A stretch of 46,906 bases of DNA from Verrucomicrobiia bacterium (GCA_011525685.1 WYBW01000142.1:1-46906), one strand, 5' to 3'; positions 24,451 through 33,009 are shown, numbered from the stretch's first letter. The notes: generated by a model not told the origin, from the sequence alone. Numbers and translations are program-made.

Positions 24451-24660
24451 GCGCATCTCAGTTTATTGCGGCCTGGCATTCCTGGCGTAGCGCAGGTTTC
24501 CCCACCTGCGGTATCGCCGACTTCCAGTCGGCGGACCCAGGCACGGCGTGGCAGGCCAGGAGTTCGCGGCGTTTGCGGATTGGAAATCCGCGACCCGGCA
24601 GACTGGAAGTCTGCGCTGCGGCATCGCCCCGACGACCTCCTTAAAGAAAGTGAGATGCGC
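24451..24660. repeat. MITE-like hairpin element, copy B (complete)
   Basis: About 210 bases bounded by inverted ends: left GCGCATCTCAGTTTATTGC (24451-24469) and right AAAGAAAGTGAGATGCGC (24643-24660), whose complement begins GCGCATCTCACTTTC. Inside are four palindromes: GCAGGT..ACCTGC near 24500, GCCGACT-TCC-AGTCGGC near 24516-24532, GCGGATT-GGA-AATCCGC (24575-24591) and GCAGACTGGAAGTCTGC near 24598-24614. There is no coding capacity beyond shadow frames. Copies A and C share ends and layout. Confidence 0.85.
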
Positions 24661-24922
24661 CCTTCGCGGGGTGGCGCGTCTCGCCTTCTTGCGGCGTCAA
24701 CGCCAAGCAGGTGGTGGAGTTCGTCGCGCGGCGACGAGTAGCGCCGCGTTCAGTGGCGCAACGGCCCACCTCGGTGAGCCATTTCCGTCCCGCTGAACGC
24801 GGACGGGGTTGTCGCAGCGCGACAACCGCTACCTGCCAGAGACCAAGATGTGCCCTGTGAGCTACAGGGCCAGTGCTGGCCAGCGCTTGAGCCGCGCGGT
24901 CCTTCCGTCTAGTATCGCGTCC
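24661..24922. repeat. second palindrome-rich stretch next to copy B
   Basis: Begins at 24673 with GGCGCGTCTCGCCTTCTTGC, a variant of the copy A/B/C terminal repeat. It continues with a string of unrelated palindromes, for example GCGCCGC-GTTCA-GTGGCGC, GGTTGTCGC-AG-CGCGACAACC (near 24806-24827) and GCCCTGT-GAGCT-ACAGGGC (near 24852-24870). It looks like a further or nested element of the same kind, but I could not define its right end. Confidence 0.45.
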
Positions 24923-25780
24923 ATGCCACGAGTTCAAAGGGACAAGCGGTTGTTGCAGGGCGCGCGGGTCTATCTCTCCGGTCCGATGGATTTTGTCGCG
25001 TCGCGCGCGGCGGAAAAGCAATTCGGCTGGCGCAATCGCGTGAGCCAGTTCCTTCAGGAAATGGGGGTGACGGTGTTCGATCCCTGGTTCAAGCCGGACG
25101 TGCGCGGTCTGCACGAGTACGGTCGCGAGGACGTCAAGAGCGGCGAGCGCATCAAGGCGCGCTGGACCTACGCAGGCGGACGCGAAGGGGCGCAGGAACG
25201 GTCGTGGTGCGCCAGGCAATTTTGGGAGACGCTCCATATTGACCTGCGCATGGTGGACACGAGTGATTTCATGATCTCGTATTGCCCCACGAACATTTAC
25301 AGCGTCGGCACGCCGCACGAGATCATCATGGCCACGCTCCAGCACAAGCCGGTGCTCTTCGTCAGCCCGCCCATCGTGTTTCCCACGCTGCACGAACTGC
25401 GCGAGCATCTGCTGAAGGATCCGAACGGCGCCGAAATGCTGGCCCGGCTGGAATCGGAAATTCCCATCAAGGAGAATCCCCGCGGCATTCCGAGCCTGTG
25501 GTACATTCCTCTCGTGGGCGGCGAGAATTTCTTCGACGGCTTCGGCTTCGCGCCCTATCGGAAGCAATTCGGCTGGCATCAGGAGATTCCCATTGATCGG
25601 CACGAGGCAAAATTCCCACCGCAGCGTCCACTGTTGCCATTCGTGGCCAAACTCAACGATCGCCTGCCGAAAAAGTGGGACCGCAAGTTGAACCGCTTTG
25701 TGCCCGACGACGACTGGCTGCTGTGGGATTTTCACACGGCGAAGATGCGCGGCAAACACGTCGAGTCGGCGCGCAAGTAG
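24923..25780 (+). CDS. nucleoside 2-deoxyribosyltransferase-like protein
   Basis: 285 residues from the ATG at 24923; the upstream extension to 24809 runs through hairpin repeats and is rejected. The Rossmann-like core shows GARVYLSGPMDF near residue 16, an acidic strand VDTSDFMISY and the signature SVGTPHEIIMATLQHKPVLFV. These are the LxGP and GTxxE motifs of the nucleoside deoxyribosyltransferase fold. The C-terminal 100 residues are an unfamiliar extension. Members of this fold cleave N-glycosidic bonds of nucleosides or nucleotides; the substrate here is not known. Confidence 0.75.
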   Translation: MPRVQRDKRLLQGARVYLSGPMDFVASRAAEKQFGWRNRVSQFLQEMGVTVFDPWFKPDVRGLHEYGREDVKSGERIKARWTYAGGREGAQERSWCARQFWETLHIDLRMVDTSDFMISYCPTNIYSVGTPHEIIMATLQHKPVLFVSPPIVFPTLHELREHLLKDPNGAEMLARLESEIPIKENPRGIPSLWYIPLVGGENFFDGFGFAPYRKQFGWHQEIPIDRHEAKFPPQRPLLPFVAKLNDRLPKKWDRKLNRFVPDDDWLLWDFHTAKMRGKHVESARK

Positions 25781-25907
25781 CCCGGGCAGGACGCCTCACT
25801 CCGGGCGTGCCGTCGGTGGGTTGACCACTTTATGACCGAGCGGCTTGCATGTTCAGGCGGCGGTCAGAGGATTACCCACCCTGCCATTTGGAACAGTGGG
25901 AAGATCT

Positions 25908-26684
25908 CTACTTCAAAAACTCCTTGTAGAACGTCACGCTGGAAATGATGAACCCGATGGCCGTGATGATCTGCCGCACACGGACTTGTGGAATGCGCTG
26001 CGAGTAATGGGCGCCGATGAAATAGCCGACCAGCGCACCCACCGTCATCACGCCCGCCCGCGGCCAGTGAATCAATCCCGCGTAAATGAACCACGCGGCG
26101 GCGACGACGTTGATCAGCGAACCGAGCACCGTCTTGAGCGCGTTCATCTCATGGATGTTGGTCAGCCCGATGAAGCCCAGCGACGCCAGCATCAGGATGC
26201 CAATGCCCGCGCCGAAATAACCGCCGTACACCGCCACGGCGAATTGGAAGGCAATCGCGCCCCAGACCGCGTGCCGCGTGAAATGGTGTGGGCCGCCCTG
26301 GTCCAGGCCGGCGAAACGGCGGAAGGCCCCTTGAGCAAGAAAGAGGACCGTCGCGAACAGAATGAGAAAGGGCACGAGCTTGGAGAACGTCCGGTCGCTG
26401 GTGTGTGTCAGCAGCCAGCTTCCGATCCAGCCACCCAGGAGGCTCACTGGAACGAACCGCCACAACCACCGCTTCACCGCCTCAAAGTGCTGACGGTAGC
26501 CGAAGACGCCTCCCGCGGTGCCGACGACCAGCGCGAGGGTGCTGGTGGCGTTGGCGACCACCGGCGTCGTGCCAAACGCAAGAAGTGTGGGGAACGTCAG
26601 CAACGTGCCGCCGCCGGCCACGGCGTTGACCGCGCCCGCCGCGACGCCGGCAAGGATCAGCCCCAGGATTTCAGCCAGCGACAT
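25908..26684 (-). CDS. TauE/SafE-family sulfite/anion exporter-like membrane protein
   Basis: 258 residues from the ATG at 26684; the longer frame to 26870 adds a non-membrane stretch without family character. The family repeat motif appears twice: GAVNAVAGGGTLLTFPTLLAFG near residue 18 and VAVYGGYFGAGIGILMLASLGF near 148. About eight membrane helices. TauE/SafE proteins move sulfite, sulfoacetate or other organic anions across the inner membrane. No linked sulfur gene is nearby, so the substrate stays open. Confidence 0.92.
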   Translation of the reverse strand: MSLAEILGLILAGVAAGAVNAVAGGGTLLTFPTLLAFGTTPVVANATSTLALVVGTAGGVFGYRQHFEAVKRWLWRFVPVSLLGGWIGSWLLTHTSDRTFSKLVPFLILFATVLFLAQGAFRRFAGLDQGGPHHFTRHAVWGAIAFQFAVAVYGGYFGAGIGILMLASLGFIGLTNIHEMNALKTVLGSLINVVAAAWFIYAGLIHWPRAGVMTVGALVGYFIGAHYSQRIPQVRVRQIITAIGFIISSVTFYKEFLK

Positions 26685-26953
26685 GTAGGCGTAACAGTAT
26701 CGGCGGCCGGGAGTTTTGCAATTCCACGGGGAGCAAATCCACGTTGAACATCCCGCGAGGGCTTGGACTGCGCCAGCCCTCTGGCGCTCTTGCTGGCGAC
26801 TTGCGCGTTCTCCAAGCGGCAGAAGACGGCCAAGACACGGGCGCGCCGGACCGGCCGCAACTCGTCTCAATGGCCGACGCGCGCAAAGTTGAAGGCCAAG
26901 GCGGACCCTGCAATGAGGAGAAGGTATCGGTGACCGGGTGCAGGGAATTCAGT

Positions 26954-27985
26954 TCACTTCCCATCGCCGGCGCCATTGCCCGCAGGGATCAGCGCGCGCA
27001 AAATGGGCTCCACCCACGCATCCCGCTTCACGTCGTAGAGAATGAAGTCGCTGTCGAATTGCCAGTAACCCCAGCTCCAACCTCGTTCCTTCGCCGTCCG
27101 CGTGACGCTGGAAAGGTAACGCACACGCGATTCCATCGGCGCTTTGTCGTAAGCGCCGAACTCACCCAGGTAAATGGGCCGGTTGTGTTCCCTGGCCCAC
27201 GCCGCCACCTTGTCGAAGTCGCGTTTGATCGCGCCGAGTTGCTCGGGTGTGCCCAGCCATTCCACGCCGAGCTTGTCGCGCTGATTCGTCCACGACGCGC
27301 CCTGATGCGTGAACTCCATCGGCTTGTAATAGTGAACGGTCACGATCAGGTTGCGGTCTGAAGCCGGCAACTCCAGCTCGTGAAGATGGTCCACCGAATT
27401 CCAGAATGCCGGGCCGACGATGACTGTTCGCACGGGGTTCTTCTCGCGAATAATGGCCAGCGCTTCGCGCAAGTATCCGTTCCACACCGCGGGTGTCAAT
27501 TTTTGCGATGGCTCGTTGAGAATCTCAAACACGACACTCGACGGCGCGTTTTGGTAGCGGCTGGAAATCTGCCGCCAGAAGGCCAGGAACTTGTCCTTGT
27601 TGGCCTCGGGCTCCCGGCCGAGGGCGTTGAATTCGTGCAGATCAAGGATGACCATCAAGCCCTGGGTCTGCGCATGCTTCATGGCCCAGTCGAGCACCTC
27701 GAACCACGACTCGCGCAACGGCCAGCCGTCCGCGGCCTCCATGTGACGGAACGGATGCAGATTGATGCGGACGGAATTGAAGCCCGCCTCCTTGAGCAGG
27801 CGAAAGTATTTTTCCTGAAACCGCGCCTGTTCCTTCGACCTCCAGATTGGGTCGTAACCAATGATGTTCACGCCGCGGCCGAGTTTTTGGTTTTGCTCGA
27901 ACACACCATCAGTAGTCGGTTGAGCGTGAGCCTGCGTGAGGGTGAGCGCGAGTGTGAACACGATGGAGAGAATAGCAGCCTTCAT
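26954..27985 (-). CDS. secreted glycoside hydrolase family 5 (cellulase-type)
   Basis: 343 residues with a signal peptide (MKAAILSIVFTLALTLTQAHA). A (beta/alpha)8 barrel fills the rest. The GH5 signature VVFEILNEP carries the predicted acid/base Glu158, and IYLGEFGAYD carries the predicted nucleophile Glu275. Conserved barrel residues include RINLHPF, DLHEFN and HYYKPMEFTHQG. It should hydrolyse beta-1,4-linked glucans or mannans outside the cytoplasm. The start at 27985 was chosen because it gives the signal peptide directly; 28042 would add 19 residues. Confidence 0.92.
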   Translation of the reverse strand: MKAAILSIVFTLALTLTQAHAQPTTDGVFEQNQKLGRGVNIIGYDPIWRSKEQARFQEKYFRLLKEAGFNSVRINLHPFRHMEAADGWPLRESWFEVLDWAMKHAQTQGLMVILDLHEFNALGREPEANKDKFLAFWRQISSRYQNAPSSVVFEILNEPSQKLTPAVWNGYLREALAIIREKNPVRTVIVGPAFWNSVDHLHELELPASDRNLIVTVHYYKPMEFTHQGASWTNQRDKLGVEWLGTPEQLGAIKRDFDKVAAWAREHNRPIYLGEFGAYDKAPMESRVRYLSSVTRTAKERGWSWGYWQFDSDFILYDVKRDAWVEPILRALIPAGNGAGDGK

Positions 27986-28062
27986 AACCCAGATGACCCG
28001 ATTAAACCGCGCGGCGTGAGAATGTCCAACCGGAAAAAGCATCTTCCCTGATCGCGGTCAAT

Positions 28063-29178
28063 TCACCACGGCTTGCGCTCGTTCATCGCCTTGACGATGG
28101 TGCGTTTGAGCGCGAGAAAATCCACGCTGCCTTTCTCGCTGTAAATGATCTTCCCCTCGGGATTGATGAGCAATGTATAAGGAACTTCGCCCTGCCAGGC
28201 GGGATCAAATGCGTTGATCAGCGGTTCGCGGTCGGCTGAGGCAAAGAGCAGGTTGCGATTCGAGGCCTGTCGCTTCTTCAAAAACTCCAGCACGGCCTTT
28301 TCTTCGTCCGGGCGGTTGATCGAAACCGTGACCAGCTCGAAATCCCGGTGCCGATACATGCGGTTGACCGTGACGAAGTCGTCGAACTCCGCCACGCACG
28401 GCGCGCACCAAGTGGCCCAGAAATTCACCAGTCGGAACTTGCCCGAGTCGTTTTTACGCAGCGCCCGGAGCGTGTCGGCGTCGGCCTTGGCGACGGTGAC
28501 CGGTTCGGCGGCGAGTTTTTCCATGTAAGCCCGCACCTGCGATTCCTTGCCCGCCCACTTGACCGAACAACCCACCACTTTGGTTTGAGCCACGGGCGGC
28601 TCTTTTCCAGCCAGCAACGCCTCCAAGGCGTCCCGCAGGTAATGCTTCTTCACGTGTTGTATCCGCTCCGAGTCATCAATCGCTCCGACATAACGCAGCT
28701 TGCGTCCGGCATCGAACACGAAGGCGTGGGGCGTGACGACCGGCCCGTAGAGGCGCGAAACCGCTTCGGCATCGCCGTCATAGAGGTAGGGAAAATTGAA
28801 CGCGCGTTCCTCGGCGCGCAGTTTCATCTCGGCGAACGAATCACTCAGGTCGCTCCAGCCCAGTTCATCCAGCCGCACGGATTTCGGATCGTTCGGGCTG
28901 ATGGCCACCAGCGCGACGCCTCTCGGCTTGTAATCGCTGGCAATCTGTTTGATACGCTCCTCATAATACTGGGCGGTTGGACAATGATTACAGGTGAAGA
29001 GGACGACCAGCGCTTTGGCTTCGGCGAAATCCTTAAGCGCCCAGTTACGTCCATCCACACCCGGCAGGTTGAAGTCCGGCGCGGAGGCGCCCAGCGGCAG
29101 CGTGGGAAACGTCTGAGCGGCGAGCGGAGCAACCAGGCACACCGCCGTGCCGATGGCAGCGATCGTTGAGCGATTCAT
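28063..29178 (-). CDS. double thioredoxin-fold protein (redoxin plus TlpA-like domain)
   Basis: 371 residues with a signal peptide (CLVAPLAAQ, cut near residue 22). The first domain (about 28-200) is an AhpC/redoxin-like fold with a CxxC in LFTCNHCPTAQYYEERI (C63, C66). The second (about 225-371) is a TlpA/ResA-like thioredoxin with VNFWATWCAPCVAEF (C258, C261) and a cis-proline region EVPYTLLINPEG. Both active sites look intact. It probably acts in the periplasm in disulfide reduction or exchange. It is upstream of, and co-oriented with, the GH5 gene (77-base gap). Confidence 0.88.
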   Translation of the reverse strand: MNRSTIAAIGTAVCLVAPLAAQTFPTLPLGASAPDFNLPGVDGRNWALKDFAEAKALVVLFTCNHCPTAQYYEERIKQIASDYKPRGVALVAISPNDPKSVRLDELGWSDLSDSFAEMKLRAEERAFNFPYLYDGDAEAVSRLYGPVVTPHAFVFDAGRKLRYVGAIDDSERIQHVKKHYLRDALEALLAGKEPPVAQTKVVGCSVKWAGKESQVRAYMEKLAAEPVTVAKADADTLRALRKNDSGKFRLVNFWATWCAPCVAEFDDFVTVNRMYRHRDFELVTVSINRPDEEKAVLEFLKKRQASNRNLLFASADREPLINAFDPAWQGEVPYTLLINPEGKIIYSEKGSVDFLALKRTIVKAMNERKPW

Positions 29179-29243
29179 ACCTCCACATCCTAAGCCAGTG
29201 CGTCGTGGCTGCAAGGCCGAGTTCAGGCCGGAAGCAGTTCGAG

Positions 29244-29435
29244 GCGCATCTCAGTTTATTGCAGGCAGGCATTCCTGGCGGAGCGCAGGTTTCCCAACCT
29301 GCGGTATCGCCGATTTCCAGTCGGCTGGTTGTGCTAAGTAGCGCGGTCTGCGGGTTGGAAACCCGCGATCCAGCAGACTGGAAGTCTGCGCTACAGCATC
29401 GGCCCGACGACCTGCCAAAAGAAAATGAGCTGCGC
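29244..29435. repeat. MITE-like hairpin element, copy C (complete)
   Basis: About 192 bases. Left end GCGCATCTCAGTTTATTGC (from 29244) is identical to copy B; right end GAAAATGAGCTGCGC stops at 29435. Same hairpin order as copy B with changed stems: GCAGGTT-TCCC-AACCTGC, GCCGATT-TCC-AGTCGGC, GCGGGTT-GGA-AACCCGC (29350-29366) and GCAGACTGGAAGTCTGC. The third stem differs from copy B by a paired change (A-T to G-C). The rest of the 29179-29574 gap holds no gene. Confidence 0.85.
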
Positions 29436-29574
29436 CCCAGCAGTTCGGGGCTGATCGGGGCAAGCCGAAAGAAGCCGGAGGTTGATTGCGGCACATTCGC
29501 GGGCCACGGCCGCCATCCCGTGCGGGAAAGCCTGGTATGGCCGGACTGATCTTGCCGGGTCAGTGGCGCGGCGG

Positions 29575-30156
29575 TCAGAGGTCTCGAGCTTTGATCCAGG
29601 CCACCTCCAGTCGAAACGGCCCGTCCTGCTTGTCCGAAATCAAGAACCCAAGCGAAGCAAGTTTGTTGGCAGAGAGAGGTGGTTCGCCGGCCAGCACGCG
29701 ACCGCGAAAGGTAGGAATAAAATCTTTCAGCGGCAGACGAATCTCCTGCCATCCGTCTTTGCGGGTGGTGAAAGCTTTTTGGTAGAGCGGGCCGTCAAAG
29801 TTCGCGTCCGTCCGGGCGGTGAATTTGTAGCGCCGGCCGTCACCGCGCACGCGCAGGACGAACTCGGAGGCGTCGCCCAAATCAAAGCGCATCGGCAAAG
29901 TCCGCACCGAGGCAAAACCGCCGTTGTTCTCCAGCGAGACCACACCACGAAAAACCGCCACGCCATTGGTCAGTTCAAATCGGCTGGTGGACACGCCGCC
30001 CATCACGTCGTCGTTGACAACCTGCCACGTGGCGTTGGTGGTTTGAGCAAAGTCGAACAGGACCGCTTCGCCGGGTGAATTCGTGTTCATGGTTTGAGCG
30101 CGGAGGATGAAACTCAGGCAGGAGCAGAGTGCGAGGACTGAGAGAACTCTTGTCAC
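29575..30156 (-). CDS. CIA30-family protein
   Basis: 193 residues with an N-terminal signal peptide (VLSVLALCSCLSFILRAQ). The body matches the CIA30/NDUFAF1 beta-sandwich: the start FDFAQTTNATWQVVNDDVMGGVSTSRF, the middle GGFASVRTLPMRFDLGDASEF and the end LGFLISDKQDGPFRLEVAWIKA. In mitochondria CIA30 is a complex I assembly factor; bacterial secreted members have unknown roles and a galactose-binding-like fold. The gene begins 10 bases after the tspO-like stop and so probably shares its transcript. Confidence 0.88.
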   Translation of the reverse strand: MTRVLSVLALCSCLSFILRAQTMNTNSPGEAVLFDFAQTTNATWQVVNDDVMGGVSTSRFELTNGVAVFRGVVSLENNGGFASVRTLPMRFDLGDASEFVLRVRGDGRRYKFTARTDANFDGPLYQKAFTTRKDGWQEIRLPLKDFIPTFRGRVLAGEPPLSANKLASLGFLISDKQDGPFRLEVAWIKARDL

Positions 30157-30166
30157 GTCACAGCGC

Positions 30167-30667
30167 TCACCGGTTGAGTTGCCAGAGGGTAAAATTCAGC
30201 GCCGCCGCGAAGCTGACCCAGGCAAGGTAGGGCATCAACAGCGCGGCTGCGACCCGATGCACTTTCCAAAAGGCGACCACTGTCCCGGCAATCGCGAGCC
30301 AGAGCAGAACGATTTCGGCGAAGGCCAGGCCGGGATTGTGCAGCCCGAAGAAGAGGGCGGACCAGGCGGCGTTGAACAGGAGTTGCAGCAGGAACAGGCC
30401 CAGCGGCACTCTTCGCGCCGCGAAGCCGCCCCGACACCACACGAGCCAGGCCGCCACGGCCATCATGGTGTAAAGCGCCGTCCAGACCGGGCCGAAAATC
30501 CAGTTCGGCGGATTCCACGCGGGCTTCCGGAGTTGCGCATACCATTCGCCGGGCATGAAGAGACTGCCGAATGCCGCCGCGCCGAAGCAGAGCAACAACC
30601 AGCCAGCCAGGCCCAACCCGCGGCGAAGCAGGGTGGGCAGAGGCGAAGCAAGAGTGGTCGCAGTCAT
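30167..30667 (-). CDS. tspO: TspO/MBR family tryptophan-rich sensory protein
   Basis: 166 residues with five membrane helices. Family signatures: YAQLRKPAWNPPNWIFGPVWTALYTMMAVAAWLVW, the tryptophan/proline segment between helices 1 and 2, and NAAWSALFFGLHNPGLAF and PYLAWVSFAAALNFTLW in helices 3 and 5. TspO binds porphyrins and is tied to tetrapyrrole, light and oxygen responses. It is the first gene of a two-gene run with CIA30 and is divergent from the PAS-domain gene. Confidence 0.93.
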   Translation of the reverse strand: MTATTLASPLPTLLRRGLGLAGWLLLCFGAAAFGSLFMPGEWYAQLRKPAWNPPNWIFGPVWTALYTMMAVAAWLVWCRGGFAARRVPLGLFLLQLLFNAAWSALFFGLHNPGLAFAEIVLLWLAIAGTVVAFWKVHRVAAALLMPYLAWVSFAAALNFTLWQLNR

Positions 30668-30795
30668 CGGTGGAGAAGCTAGGCGAGGTTTTTAGTTTCG
30701 CAAAGCAACGATTATTGCGCTAACAATGGCGGCGGCGGACACGGTTTTTTCGCGAGGAGTTCGCCCGACTCAATGTCTGTCGTTCGGAAAATCTC

Positions 30796-31344
30796 GTGAC
30801 AGACACGGTCCGTTTATCAACCAGCGGGGCATCTGCCTCGCACAAAGACCGGACATTCATCATGCAACTCAAGTTTGACTGGCTGATCGTTTTGGAGAAT
30901 CTGCGTCGCGGCATCATGGTCACGGACGTGACGCTTGAAGGCCCGGCCGGGCCGCGCATCATTTACGTCAACCGCGCCTGGCTCAAGATGACCGGCTACG
31001 ATCGTGGCGAGCTGGCCGGCAAGACGCCGCGCATCCTGCAAGGCAAGCACACGGATCGCGCCGTGGTGTCCGGCCTCAGACAGAAGTTGCTGAACCGGGA
31101 ACAGTTTCACGGGCAGACCTGGAACTACCGCAAGAATGGCGAACCGTTCCTGATGAACTGGTATTGCTACGCCATCTACGGCGACCGGCCCAAACCAATC
31201 TACTACGTGGCCGAGCAGGAGGACGTGACGGAAATCGAATCCCTGCGCATGAAGCAACGGCTGATGATCAACCCCCATGACGCCGACGCGCAGGCGTTCT
31301 TCGCCGTGCTCAAGGATTGGAAACCGAGGAAACAGGTCGGGTAG
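30796..31344 (+). CDS. single-domain PAS protein
   Basis: 182 residues from a GTG at 30796; an ATG at 30862 just before MQLKFDWLIVLENL is an equally good start (160 residues). One PAS domain covers about residues 30-150: IMVTDVTLEGPAGPRIIYVNRAW, MTGYDRGELAGKTPRILQGKHTDRAVV, GEPFLMNWYCYAIYG and the closing YYVAEQEDVTE. It has the LOV-like ILQGKHTD framework, but the flavin-binding Cys of NCRFLQ is replaced (TPRILQ), so photochemistry of the usual kind is unlikely. No output domain is attached; it could act on a partner. Confidence 0.85.
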   Translation: MTDTVRLSTSGASASHKDRTFIMQLKFDWLIVLENLRRGIMVTDVTLEGPAGPRIIYVNRAWLKMTGYDRGELAGKTPRILQGKHTDRAVVSGLRQKLLNREQFHGQTWNYRKNGEPFLMNWYCYAIYGDRPKPIYYVAEQEDVTEIESLRMKQRLMINPHDADAQAFFAVLKDWKPRKQVG

Positions 31345-31380
31345 CGGAGTCTCGCCATCCGCAGGTTGTCGCTTTCACTC

Positions 31381-32844
31381 ATGGACTCCCGGGGCACTGT
31401 GTTGGTCACCGGCGCCACCGGTTACATCGGGGGCCGGCTGGTGCCGCGTCTGCTCGAAGGCGGCTACCGCGTCCGCTGCCTCGTGCGTGACCCGGCGCGC
31501 CTGCAGGGTCGGCCGTGGCTCAAACAGGTGGAGTTGCACTCGGGCGATTGTCTCCGCCCCGAGACTTTACCGCACGCGATGGCGGGAGCGGACGCCGCGT
31601 TCTATCTCGTTCACAGCATGGCCGCAGGACGGGACTTCGAGCAGCGCGACGTGCTCGCCGCACGCCATTTCGCCTCGACCGCCAAAGCCGCCGGCGTCCA
31701 GCGCATCCTTTACCTGGGCGGCCTGGGCGACCCGGAGACCGATTTGTCGGAGCATCTCCGCTCCCGCCAGCATACGGGCACGGCGTTGCGTGAATCCGGT
31801 GTGCCGGTGACGGAGTTTCGCGCGGCGGTCATCGTCGGCTCGGGCAGTCTTTCCTTCGAGATCATCCGCTACCTCACCGAGCGTCTGCCGGTGATGATTT
31901 GTCCGCGCTGGCTCTACACCCGTGCCCAGCCCATCGCCATTCGCAACGTGCTCGACTACCTCGTGACCGCGCTCGAAACGCCCGCGAGCATCGGTCGGGT
32001 CATCGAGATTGGTGGAGCGGATGTGTTGACCTACGGCGACATGTTGCGCGGCTACGCCAGGGCGCGCGGACTGAAACGCTGGCTCGTGCCGGTGCCGGTG
32101 CTCACGCCGCGACTTTCGTCGTATTGGGTCCATCTCGTGACGCCCGTGCCGGCGGTGATTGCCCAGCCGTTGATTCAGGGACTGCGCAACGACGTGGTGG
32201 TGCGTGACGATTCCGCGCGGCGATTGTTTCCCAGCATCAAGCCGATGAATTACGACACCGCGGTGCGTCTGGCACTGGCCAATCTGGAACGCGGTCACGT
32301 GGAAACCGCCTGGAGCGACGCCGTGGCCAGCAGCCAGGGCGACGTGACGCCCGTCCAACTCACGACGCAGGAGGGAATGATCCTCGAGCGTCGCCAGTGC
32401 GTGGTCGCCGCGCCGGCGGAGACCGTGTTTCGCAGCTTCAGTCAACTCGGGGGCGACACCGGGTGGCTCTATTTCGACTGGGCCTGGCAACTGCGCGGGG
32501 CGTTGGATCGGCTGCTGGGCGGGGTGGGTCTGCGCCGCGGCCGAAGGGATCCCCATGAGGTGCGCGTGGGCGACGCGGTGGATTTCTGGCGGGTGGAAGC
32601 CGTCGAACCCGGCCGCCTGTTGCGGTTGCGGGCCGAGATGAAGGTGCCGGGCCGCGCGTGGCTCGAGTTCCGCGCCGAGCCGCGCGACGCAGGTCAAACC
32701 GTGCTTTCGCAAACCGCGTTCTTCGCTTCCCGCGGCCTCGCTGGGTTTCTGTATTGGCATCTGCTGTATCCGATTCACTCCTTGATCTTCAGCGGCATGA
32801 TCCGGGCACTGGCGCGCCGCGCGGAAAAACCGCCACTCGTGTGA
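31381..32844 (+). CDS. NAD(P)-binding SDR-like protein with C-terminal DUF2867
   Basis: 487 residues from the ATG at 31381. The N-terminal 300 residues are an atypical extended-SDR Rossmann domain: TVLVTGATGYIGGRLVPRLL near residue 6, AAFYLVHSM and ILYLGGLGD. The C-terminal part (about 335-487) is a START/SRPBCC-like DUF2867 domain, ECVV-type start RRQCVVAAPAETVFRSFSQLGG and membrane-leaning end. The fusion is a known domain pair of unknown substrate, often called YcdX/DUF2867 epimerase-like. It follows the PAS gene by 36 bases in the same direction. Confidence 0.85.
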   Translation: MDSRGTVLVTGATGYIGGRLVPRLLEGGYRVRCLVRDPARLQGRPWLKQVELHSGDCLRPETLPHAMAGADAAFYLVHSMAAGRDFEQRDVLAARHFASTAKAAGVQRILYLGGLGDPETDLSEHLRSRQHTGTALRESGVPVTEFRAAVIVGSGSLSFEIIRYLTERLPVMICPRWLYTRAQPIAIRNVLDYLVTALETPASIGRVIEIGGADVLTYGDMLRGYARARGLKRWLVPVPVLTPRLSSYWVHLVTPVPAVIAQPLIQGLRNDVVVRDDSARRLFPSIKPMNYDTAVRLALANLERGHVETAWSDAVASSQGDVTPVQLTTQEGMILERRQCVVAAPAETVFRSFSQLGGDTGWLYFDWAWQLRGALDRLLGGVGLRRGRRDPHEVRVGDAVDFWRVEAVEPGRLLRLRAEMKVPGRAWLEFRAEPRDAGQTVLSQTAFFASRGLAGFLYWHLLYPIHSLIFSGMIRALARRAEKPPLV

Positions 32845-32976
32845 GCCGTCAGCGGTTGAGCCGTTGCAGCCCTGCGTGAGGGAGTTCGTCCACGTTCGGA
32901 TTAACCTATGCGACGATTCGGAAAGTCGTATTGGAGCACTAAGCGGACTGCGCCTACGTTTCGCCCACAGTCGCCG

Positions 32977-33009
32977 CACGGCCCGGCGCTCCAGAGGGAG
33001 CGAGCCGTG
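32977..33009. promoter_or_regulatory. two-part stem-loop upstream of the metallopeptidase gene
   Basis: Outer stem CACGGC/GCCGTG and inner stem CGCTCC-AGAG-GGAGCG, separated by an asymmetric bulge. It lies 32 bases before the start codon at 33042 and within the likely leader. It is not followed by a T-run. It could regulate translation or be another hairpin repeat. Confidence 0.4.

Noticed and set aside
24490..24620. CRISPR-like repeats
   Set aside because: The repeating units are hairpins with different stems, without regular spacing or unique spacers, and no cas gene is present.
24809..24922. Longer N terminus of the deoxyribosyltransferase-like protein
   Set aside because: The extension translates hairpin repeat DNA and has no family similarity; the ATG at 24923 begins just before the conserved core.
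29482..30078. 198-residue plus-strand frame opposite the CIA30 gene
   Set aside because: Antisense shadow; the minus-strand CIA30 protein has a signal peptide and clear family motifs.
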